Below are positions 7,201-12,007 of a stretch of 28,927 nt of DNA, in pieces. The DNA is from SFTH01 sp963643985 (GTDB taxonomy: Bacteria; Bacillota; Clostridia; Christensenellales; Aristaeellaceae): contig CAVINP010000014.1 of the NCBI GenBank assembly GCA_963643985.1, forward strand, positions 1 to 28,927, given 5' to 3'. Position 1 is the stretch's first letter. The number at the start of each line of letters is the position of its first letter. The position numbers and the translations under genes are program-made. A model generated the notes under the pieces. It saw only the letters and a program-made list of their open reading frames with translations, was not told the DNA's origin and ran no database searches.

Positions 7201-9915
7201 GCTGCGCTGTACGCGCGACCATGAAAGCTCCGTTGTGCCGTGATCCGTGGTCACCATAAAGCTGTCGCCGCCGTAGTTATCCCGCAACCACTGCGCCGCA
7301 CCGCGTTCGCGACCATGCATACGCATATAGTCCTGTACGCGAGACTTGCTGTCGAGATGCCCGTTCCAGCGAATCAGCGCAGCCTCGATTTCTGCGGGAG
7401 TTACGGGAGCTATGACGGGAACGGCTTCAGCAGGGCTACCTGTATCGTGTACTTGGTAGGAACCGGGTTCCACAGAATCGGCTGCGGAATCAACTTCAGC
7501 AACATCTTCACTGGAATCATAATCTCTGTCCGCTGCAGCGCCACTCAGTTCCGCCCGAACCGTCTGCTCCGCCGTCTGCCGGCTCATCAGCACGGACTGC
7601 TCCAGCGGCGTGAAGAATCGATCCTGACGGATCATGTTGTCAATGTGCTCCGCCACCTGCGTCCATCTGAGCTCGACATTCGCGCAGTTATCCTTGGTGA
7701 GGCGTATGCCTCTCGAATCGTGCACTTCTTCGCTGTTATCCGCGCCGGACAACGCATGGGAATGACCGCCGATGCCGTACTCGTTTCTCAGGAATTCCGC
7801 CCGCTCCGATTTGAGCGTGTGCTCGCCGAAGAACGCATAGATGCGGCTCTTACCGCCTTCAAATGAGCTGCTGCCGAGCAGGGCACTGTCAATCTCATCC
7901 TCCGTAATGAAGGAATCGATCTGCGGCAGCTCGCTGATCGTACTGCGGTACGCGCGACGATCCCAGTCGATCTCGGAAAGGCGCTGCCACAGCACCGCAG
8001 GCCTGTGGTAGTGAAAGCGCAGCAGATCCCTGTCCTTGACATAGGCAATATAAAACTGCGCATACTCGCCGCGCAGCGTGGACAGAAAATCACGATCCGC
8101 CAGTTGTTCGGTCAGGGCCTCCGTTGCAGCCGGATAGCCGTTCGGCAAATCTTTCAGGCAAGCCAGATAATTACCCGCCACTGCGTCCTCACTCAGGTCA
8201 TTGTAGAGATACAGCAGGGATTGCGCCGTCCCGGAACGCACATAGCGCTCAGCCTCTACAAGTTCCACCTCGGTGGCAAATGTGCCCGTGTCCATGAGGT
8301 GAGAAATCATCTGAGCTGCTGTGTTCCAGGTGATGCACCGGGAACGCCTTGCGTCATGGAAAGATCTGCCCTTGCTTAAGTGAATGCCGTCTTCATCGTA
8401 GAAGGCGTTGTAATCACCGTGCTCACCGCGGATACCATAGCTGCCGTGAAACTCATGGCGCAGCATTTCCGCAATGTCCGAAAGTGGCTTCTGTTTCTGA
8501 AACGCATCTGCGATATCCAATCGCGCATTGGTCGTATTGCTGCCCAAACGCAGGATATCATCTATTTCCTCCTGGGCAAATGAAAAAGCGGAGGGCAACT
8601 CATTCGTGCGCTCCGCTTCGTCAATATGGGCAATTTGCTGTTCCTCCGTAGGGAAGAACATGGACAGCTGTTTAGTATTCTCAACGACAGGATTATCTTC
8701 ACCCGATTGGTAGGAGGTATCGTTCCTTGCACCGGGCGGCAGCCAACCGTCATCCAAGTCTGTCTGTGCTTTCGGTTCCGTTTCTTCGATTAATTGTACA
8801 CCAGTTCGCTGAGAATGGTCTCCTCCGCCTGCGCCTTCAGGCTGTTCATCAGCCCCGCCCAAGCCAGCGGATCGCGAGCCTTCATCTCCTCCGTCAGCCC
8901 GGTCTGCGCTGCCATCTGCGCCATCATCTCGCTCAGGTGACGGTTCGCCGTCTCGTCGATCTCCTGCAGGTGCGTAAACAGCCGTTCGCTCAGAATCAGC
9001 CTGTTCCACAGTATCGGGCGATGCTTGAGCAGATAGTCCTTGCGCAGCAGTCCGTATTTCCCGATCTTCTTCCAATCGATACTGCTCAGCCTGATGTCCG
9101 GAATCAGATAGTCTCCGCTCTTCTTGTACGTCATTTCCATTTTCAATGCTCCTCTCCGCGATTCTCTCGCGCTCGTACTTGCGTATGACCGCCCCGATTT
9201 CCCGCAGTACCTGTTGATTGATGCTACTCACCGCCGTGCCCAGCGCTACCGCCGTGTCAGGCGTGTTGAAATCGAAGACACTCATAAAGTCTTCCGGGGT
9301 AAGGTATTCGCCGGGATTGATCCCGCAGCGGCTCATCAGGGAAAAGCTGATGCTGACCTGTGTTGCTTGCATGAACGCTTCCCCGACACCGTCTTCATCA
9401 TACGCTGCAAGGTACGATCCCGCAAGGATGTCGAGCACGTCGCGGCTGTTGTTGTCCCAGTATTCCCGAGCGACGTTCTCGGCCAGATCCTGAATCTGCT
9501 TGGCTAGCGGATCGTTGGCTTCCGTGCCGTAATAGGCGGATAGCATCTCGGACACCGCCGGAATATGCTCCTCTCGCAGCTGCCAGAGATTGACATTTCG
9601 GGAGTGCGCACGTTCACCTGTGTCGGATACATCGAAGACATACCTGAGCGCGGGGCGCTCGCCTCGTGTATCGATGAGCGCAATGCCTTTGGAGCCGCGC
9701 TTCACATAACGTCCCATCGTATTGTTCCAGACATCGTACTCGGCACAGGCGACGGCATCCGGTCTTTGGGCATGGATCATGACCTGTTCGTGATAGGGGT
9801 ACTTGTACAATCGCGCGGCGGTGTTCAGAAACGACTGCCAGCGTTCAAGGCTGCCGGTGATCTGTCGCTGCGCGTCTGCCGACATCTGCCGGTATTCCTG
9901 CAATTTGCTTGCCAT
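1210..9915 (-). CDS. Giant ArdC-N / DNA methylase / helicase protein of the ICE
   Basis: A 2901-residue protein of the large conjugative-element methylase-helicase type. Residues 1-110 resemble the ArdC N-terminal ssDNA-binding domain. Residues about 259-375 are a Gly/Asp/Arg-rich linker whose DNA also encodes TnpV in another frame. Three related modules lie near 470-560, 690-780 and 855-930. The N6-adenine methylase-like core has SAM motif EPSMGIGNFF (1351-1360) and a motif IV GNVPF (1413-1417) in place of the usual NPPF. The SF2/SNF2-like helicase has Walker A GAGKT (2023-2027), DEAH (2184-2187), GTPVSNS (2236) and QRSGRIIRQG (2555-2564). The C-terminus is helical and ends in the SVLAQLRAPLPQKDA tail. 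It probably unwinds, protects or modifies element DNA during transfer; this role is inferred. ATG 9915 has AGGAG upstream. The gene follows the AbiE terminator. Confidence 0.93.
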   Translation of the reverse strand: MASKLQEYRQMSADAQRQITGSLERWQSFLNTAARLYKYPYHEQVMIHAQRPDAVACAEYDVWNNTMGRYVKRGSKGIALIDTRGERPALRYVFDVSDTGERAHSRNVNLWQLREEHIPAVSEMLSAYYGTEANDPLAKQIQDLAENVAREYWDNNSRDVLDILAGSYLAAYDEDGVGEAFMQATQVSISFSLMSRCGINPGEYLTPEDFMSVFDFNTPDTAVALGTAVSSINQQVLREIGAVIRKYERERIAERSIENGNDVQEERRLSDSGHQAEQYRLEEDREIRTAAQGLSAQASPDTVEQADSERTAVYAPAGDRRDGEPSPERDDGADGSADRADGGDEGSRSAGLGGADEQPEGAGGGDHSQRTGVQLIEETEPKAQTDLDDGWLPPGARNDTSYQSGEDNPVVENTKQLSMFFPTEEQQIAHIDEAERTNELPSAFSFAQEEIDDILRLGSNTTNARLDIADAFQKQKPLSDIAEMLRHEFHGSYGIRGEHGDYNAFYDEDGIHLSKGRSFHDARRSRCITWNTAAQMISHLMDTGTFATEVELVEAERYVRSGTAQSLLYLYNDLSEDAVAGNYLACLKDLPNGYPAATEALTEQLADRDFLSTLRGEYAQFYIAYVKDRDLLRFHYHRPAVLWQRLSEIDWDRRAYRSTISELPQIDSFITEDEIDSALLGSSSFEGGKSRIYAFFGEHTLKSERAEFLRNEYGIGGHSHALSGADNSEEVHDSRGIRLTKDNCANVELRWTQVAEHIDNMIRQDRFFTPLEQSVLMSRQTAEQTVRAELSGAAADRDYDSSEDVAEVDSAADSVEPGSYQVHDTGSPAEAVPVIAPVTPAEIEAALIRWNGHLDSKSRVQDYMRMHGRERGAAQWLRDNYGGDSFMVTTDHGTTELSWSRVQRSLWTLVDEDRFLTEADRMMLHANQLATVETLTPQERYFVVEDEGAYGIWDEARNDRYANGNGEIPYFDNEWAAEEYLGVLQENFEQQAAVEREISERLDSAKTGTFAPDFADESAETTPTSTEPGDVQKMELSSLNLQNDDILGMELVMDGRRFVVDEIKDNNASLRDITFQDNSGFPIFRIEPVGRIRSILYPQQDIAPQLTLETTVTEAQLELLRPQLEEAGIDYVVVNAGYDSRTISFSSEYYQTVQDMLDVLPEENIPSEPVMETSEVSETNSAHSVEHLIPASTSSSFTTETESVHPASQTGLPYDIVVERIRTEPEHTPPAQNFRITDEHLGEGGAKTKFRMNMDAIHLLKELEAGARQATPSEQETLSRYVGWGGLADAFDDSKSNWTDEYRELRDALTDAEYEAARSSTLNAHYTTPTVIRAIYDALDNMGFESGNILEPSMGIGNFFGCLPSKMQNSRLYGVELDSITGRIAKQLYPNADITVAGFETTDRRDFYDVAIGNVPFGAYQVNDRAYNKLGFSIHDYFFAKTLDQIRPGGVIAFITSRYTMDKQSPEVRKYIAQRAELLGAIRLPNNAFRANAGTGVVTDIIFLQKRDRPVEIEPDWVHLGQNEDGFAINSYFVDHPEMVLGRQSSESTQYAGQDFTVVPIEGADLADQLHEAVQHIGGSYRAAELPDLGEDETLPDSIPADPNVRNYSYAVVDGEVYYRQNSVMVRTDLNPTANERIRGMVALRDGLRSLIDLQLDATATDEQIHAAQAELEQRYDVFSAKYGLINSRANALAFQDDSSYYLLCTLEILDEDKQLERKADIFTKRTIMPHAVVTRVDTPSEALALSISEKARVDLAYMCELTGMDEEGLISGLQGVIFRDPVKDEWQTADEYLSGNVRQKLREAEAAAEHDPAFLPNLEALRASQPKDLDASEIEVRLGATWIDRKYIQQFMEETFEPPYYLRRHIRVLYAPYTAEWSISGKSTPSYGDVNAFMTYGTDRANAYKILEDTLNLRDVRIYDSVTDADGKERRVLNSKETTLAQQKQQAIKDAFNEWIWKDPDRRQALVTTYNELFNSNRPREYDGRHISFSGMNPEIRLREHQLNAVAHILYGGNTLLAHEVGAGKTFEMVAAAMESKRLGLCHKPMFVVPNHLTEQWASEFLRLYPSANILAATKKDFEPRNRKKFCARIATGDYDAIIIGHSQFERIPVSLARQERLLREQIDEVTEGIEEMKNSRAERFTIKSMERTKKGLEVKLKKLLDSGRKDDVVTFEELGVDRLYVDEAHAFKNLFLYTKMRNVAGLSTTDAQKSSDMLLKCRYIDELTGGKGVVFATGTPVSNSMTELYTMMRYLQHDTLQKKGLAHFDCWASTFGEATTAIELAPEGTGYRARTRFARFFNLPELMTLFKEVADIKTSDQLHLPVPEAVYHNVVAQPTEIQQEMVQELSERAAKVHSGAVDASVDNMLRITTDGRKLGLDQRIINPNLSDDPNSKVNQCVNNIYRIWNEGKADKLTQLVFCDLSTPKTGAATATAKAAKAVAGNIDSPELHAVESKIVGDGESNSDVGVSAEPSFTVYDDIREKLVAMGIPREQIAFIHEANTEVRKKELFARVRSGQVRVLMGSTFKMGAGMNVQDRLIALHDLDAPWRPGDLEQRSGRIIRQGNMNKEVHIYRYVTESTFDAYLWQTLENKQKFISQIMTSKSPVRSCEDIDETALSYAEIKALCAGDDRIREKMDLDVDVARLKLMKANHQSQQYRLEDNILRTFPQQIEQNMGFITGYSADMETLAEHPHPKDGFAGMTVRGDVLIDKENAGAALVDAMKLVRGLEPVPIGSYRGFQMSLTLEDFGKDYVLTLKGRMSHRVTLGKDPRGNLVRIDNVLSNMESRLARVQEKLDSINAQLETAKAEIGKPFPQEEELREKSARLAQLNIELNIDERMPLEAAMNVDEQERSNDSTIQPKATLSVINAKTERTSVLAQLRAPLPQKDARGKQNETQKEER
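8790..9140 (-). CDS. tnpV: TnpV-like protein encoded in an alternative frame inside the methylase-helicase gene
   Basis: A 116-residue frame on the same strand as the giant methylase-helicase gene but out of phase with it. The protein matches the transposon-encoded TnpV family along its whole length: TYKKSGDYLIPDI, IGKYGLLRKDYLLKHRPILWN, a central HLQEIDETANRHL, TGLTEEMKARDPLAWAGLMNSL, and the ending AEETILSELVYN. TnpV-type proteins occur in Tn4451-like and related clostridial elements; their function is poorly defined. ATG 9140 is preceded by GGAGAGGAG with 8 bases of spacing, a site far stronger than chance inside a coding region, and the frame ends at TAA 8790-8792. In the helicase frame the same DNA gives a low-complexity linker, so the TnpV frame appears to be the constrained one. 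This is a dual-coding region, not a shadow ORF. Confidence 0.82.
   Translation of the reverse strand: MEMTYKKSGDYLIPDIRLSSIDWKKIGKYGLLRKDYLLKHRPILWNRLILSERLFTHLQEIDETANRHLSEMMAQMAAQTGLTEEMKARDPLAWAGLMNSLKAQAEETILSELVYN
9149..9157 (-). promoter_or_regulatory. Internal Shine-Dalgarno site for the nested tnpV gene
   Basis: Read on the minus strand this is GGAGAGGAG, 8 bases before ATG 9140. In the helicase frame it encodes part of ERIAERS. Its position and strength decide the TnpV start and support independent translation from the helicase mRNA. Confidence 0.7.
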
Positions 9916-9950
9916 GAATCACTTCTCCTCTCTATGCTTGCGTTTGCACA

Positions 9951-9980
9951 AAATAAAAGAAGCGCCCGTGAAGACGCTTC
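9951..9980 (-). terminator. Intrinsic terminator of the AbiE toxin-antitoxin operon
   Basis: On the minus strand GAAGCG and CGCTTC form a stem (9975-9980 with 9959-9964) around a 10-base loop, followed by TTTTATTT. It lies 22 bases after the AbiEii stop and ahead of the methylase-helicase ribosome site, so it closes the cargo transcript. Readthrough or an undetected promoter is needed for the downstream genes. Confidence 0.7.
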
Positions 9981-10002
9981 CTAACGTAAAAGAATAATTG
10001 GG

Positions 10003-11010
10003 TTATTTGGCATTCAACGAATTGATTTCCTGTTCCAGATTCCCTATAAAGTCCATGAGCACATCGAAATCGGGGCAATTACCAAACATCATGTTTTTCA
10101 TGCTGTCGTAGTCGCTTTTAAGCGCATCCAAGCGATAGATAGGCGGCAAAAGACGCAGCGTTCCCGGAACAGCCAACTCATAATGTGCCCACTTTCGCGG
10201 GTAAAACTTCATTTTGAAATCGCATACCCGCTTCAATAGATCCGGATTATTGTACGCCGACTCCTTGATGCCGGAATTTGCAATGCAATACAGATCGTAA
10301 TAATGACGCGAATACCTGCTCGGCATGGACAGATTTTCCGGACGATTGGCTTCATGATGCAAGATGGTTGCCTTCTCCCAGAAGGTTCTCTCAGCTGATG
10401 CAGTCAGAATGATTGTACTCGGCACCACGAATATCTTGGGGTATACTTCAGCAACATAAGGCGAAATTGCCTTCGGAACAGACGGTGTCCACGCCGCCAA
10501 GGCACCGATTTCCAGACGGATGATTTGCAGCGTGCTGCTGTCCTCAAAGATCTTCGGATAACTGAAGCATATCGTCTGAGGATCCTCCGACAAAATATAA
10601 AACTCCGCCGTCTGCCCCAGAATTTTGCTCATGTCCTCTTGCAATACCGGCAGCAGTTTATCGGCTAAAAATGCCTCCGCACGACTGTTGGCTTCCTTGT
10701 TGAAAGCATCTTGTTTCGTATTGGAACGCTGCTCCCAAGGTTCGTTCAAACCATAGCCCAGTACGCGCCAATCCAATATCAGGTCGATATCCTCAGAAAA
10801 TCTCTTGATCAAGCCATAACATTTTGAAAGGCTTGTTCCACCCTTGAACGTAAACGCTTCCTTCCACGGACAGGCATGAAAAAGGTAATCCAAAGTCAGG
10901 CAGACCCAAAAGTCCTTTTCAACGATTGCCTCGTGGAGTCCTGTTTTCTGGGCGGCGTTCCTGAACAGTATCCTCAGTTGTTCCTGCGGTTGTTTAATCA
11001 GCTGATACAT
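10003..11010 (-). CDS. abiEii: AbiEii/AbiGii-family nucleotidyltransferase toxin
   Basis: A 335-residue toxin of the AbiEii family, the type IV toxin-antitoxin and phage abortive-infection partner with a nucleotidyltransferase-like fold. The visible signature is EKDFWVCLTLDYLF (31-44), GGTSLSK (57-63), SEDIDLILDWR (72-82), RTFWEKATILHHEA (about 218-231) and RHYYDLYCI (about 245-253), all typical of the family. Length is normal. The start ATG 11010 overlaps the end of the antitoxin gene by 13 bases, the usual coupled arrangement. A dedicated intrinsic terminator follows. The gene is cargo placed between the transfer-assisting gene and the methylase-helicase, and it may stabilise the element or protect the host from phage. 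Those roles follow from the family and are not shown here. Confidence 0.9.
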   Translation of the reverse strand: MYQLIKQPQEQLRILFRNAAQKTGLHEAIVEKDFWVCLTLDYLFHACPWKEAFTFKGGTSLSKCYGLIKRFSEDIDLILDWRVLGYGLNEPWEQRSNTKQDAFNKEANSRAEAFLADKLLPVLQEDMSKILGQTAEFYILSEDPQTICFSYPKIFEDSSTLQIIRLEIGALAAWTPSVPKAISPYVAEVYPKIFVVPSTIILTASAERTFWEKATILHHEANRPENLSMPSRYSRHYYDLYCIANSGIKESAYNNPDLLKRVCDFKMKFYPRKWAHYELAVPGTLRLLPPIYRLDALKSDYDSMKNMMFGNCPDFDVLMDFIGNLEQEINSLNAK

Positions 11011-11633
11011 TGGTCATCTGCCTCGCTCTTCTCGCAAATTTGTTTGATCAAGCCGTATACCCAAACCGTGGCCTGCTGTGACTCCCTGAGAACAGTAGCC
11101 TTTTCAGGCTCCGACAACCGGCGGCGTATAATGGTCAACTGCTTTTCGGAGATGTTGTCCTTGCCAATGGCTTTCAACGCTTGAATGATGGTCGCCGTCT
11201 GCCTTGAAATTCCGGAGATCTCACGGTTGTTGCGATGCTTGAACTCCATTGTGAGCGTTCCGATTTGAAATTCATGGTACGGCCCGTCACTGATATAGCT
11301 CCATTTTGCAGGAACCTGAGTAGACAGTCCAAACTGATTGAGCGCCGTGTCCCCGCATGGTGCAATCGTCCAACCGAATTTCCTTGCCAACGTTTGTGCG
11401 ACCCTGTTCGGCGATGGTGCTTCATACTCGCCAATCAATTCGCTGTAGCGCGGATAATAGTAAACGCCTCTCATGATCTTCTGGATTTTTTCGGTCTCTT
11501 CCAAGCGCAAAAGCGCCTTGCGAACTGCGTGATACTCACCCAGATCCAGAAAATCACCTATGATGTAGACCTCGTCATGCCCGCCGGACTGTATCCGTTC
11601 AAGAATTTGGGTGATGATGCTATCTTTCTGCAT
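10998..11633 (-). CDS. DUF6088 / AbiEi-like antitoxin and autorepressor
   Basis: A 211-residue protein of the DUF6088/AbiEi type, the antitoxin partner of AbiEii. The N-terminal part (SIITQILERIQSGGHDEVYIIGDFLDLGEYHAVRKALLRL) is a winged-helix-like DNA-binding region. It is followed by the characteristic GVYYYPRYSELIGE and PSPNRVAQTLARKFGWTIAPCGDTALNQFGLSTQVP segments. I start it at ATG 11633, because a near-consensus promoter lies at 11665-11693 and the further in-frame ATGs fall upstream of or within that promoter. GGGGG precedes the start by 7 bases. AbiEi proteins are known to repress their own promoters by binding inverted repeats, and a perfect palindrome overlaps this promoter. It overlaps the toxin gene by 13 bases. 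Confidence 0.85.
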   Translation of the reverse strand: MQKDSIITQILERIQSGGHDEVYIIGDFLDLGEYHAVRKALLRLEETEKIQKIMRGVYYYPRYSELIGEYEAPSPNRVAQTLARKFGWTIAPCGDTALNQFGLSTQVPAKWSYISDGPYHEFQIGTLTMEFKHRNNREISGISRQTATIIQALKAIGKDNISEKQLTIIRRRLSEPEKATVLRESQQATVWVYGLIKQICEKSEADDQCIS

Positions 11634-11651
11634 AAAATCGCCCCCGACTTG

Positions 11652-11687
11652 TTTTGTCTCAAAAATTATACAATTTTTGAGACAAAA
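11652..11687. promoter_or_regulatory. Perfect 16+16 bp palindromic operator over the AbiE promoter
   Basis: TTTTGTCTCAAAAATT (11652-11667) and AATTTTTGAGACAAAA (11672-11687) are exact reverse complements separated by ATAC. The palindrome fills the spacer between -35 and -10 and covers the -10 box, which is the expected place for a repressor that blocks RNA polymerase. The natural candidate ligand is the adjacent AbiEi-like protein. Ligand identity is inferred from the family. Confidence 0.8.
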
Positions 11688-11693
11688 AGTCAA
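11665..11693 (-). promoter_or_regulatory. Sigma-A promoter of the AbiE operon
   Basis: On the minus strand TTGACT (11688-11693) and TATAAT (11665-11670) are separated by exactly 17 bases, a near-consensus vegetative promoter. Transcription should start near 11658, about 25 bases before ATG 11633. Its match to consensus suggests strong expression unless repressed. Confidence 0.85.
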
Positions 11694-11737
11694 GGCAAGC
11701 ATGAGATTTCCTTTCTTGTGATGTCGTATATCGCTCT

Positions 11738-11779
11738 CTATTGAAGATTTTCGCATATATCTGCAATAATCTTCAATAG
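11738..11779. terminator. 12-bp inverted repeat downstream of the transfer-assisting gene
   Basis: CTATTGAAGATT (11738-11749) and AATCTTCAATAG (11768-11779) are perfect complements around an 18-base loop. The repeat starts 10 bases after the stop of the transposon-transfer assisting gene. No T-run follows on the minus strand, so it is either a weak terminator, an mRNA-stabilising hairpin or a protein site. It marks the junction between the ICE operon and the AbiE cargo. Confidence 0.45.
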
Positions 11780-11788
11780 GATTCCGGG

Positions 11789-12007
11789 CTACACATCAAA
11801 GTCCGGGAACAGTTCCAGCTCCTCAAACTCCGCATTGCTGATCTGATTGAGCTTTGAGACGGTGCTTTCCGTTAGTGCCAGCAGCTCCTTTTCGTCCGCT
11901 TCAAGGTAAGCTTTAATGCCCGTGAGTTTTTGAATCAGTTCTTTTCTACTGCAGCCGACACCGTAGATGCACATCAGGTTCATCTCATCATTTGTGAAAT
12001 TCATCAT
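11789..12007 (-). CDS. Transposon-transfer assisting family protein (TTRAP)
   Basis: A 72-residue acidic protein that matches the small transposon-transfer assisting family of clostridial conjugative transposons: NFTNDEMNLMCIYGVG at the N-terminus, a central RKELIQKLTGIKAYLEADEKELLALTESTVSKL, and the conserved ending FEELELFPDFDV. The family is linked with transfer of these elements; the mechanism is unknown. Its first ATG (12007) overlaps the ArdC-like gene stop as ATGA, and a second ATG at 12004 is equally usable. It is the last gene before the AbiE cargo insertion. Confidence 0.85.
   Translation of the reverse strand: MMNFTNDEMNLMCIYGVGCSRKELIQKLTGIKAYLEADEKELLALTESTVSKLNQISNAEFEELELFPDFDV

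Noticed and set aside
10998..11756. Longer DUF6088 frame starting at 11756
   Set aside because: The extra 41 codons cross the promoter and palindrome and do not look like the family; ATG 11633 follows the transcription start.
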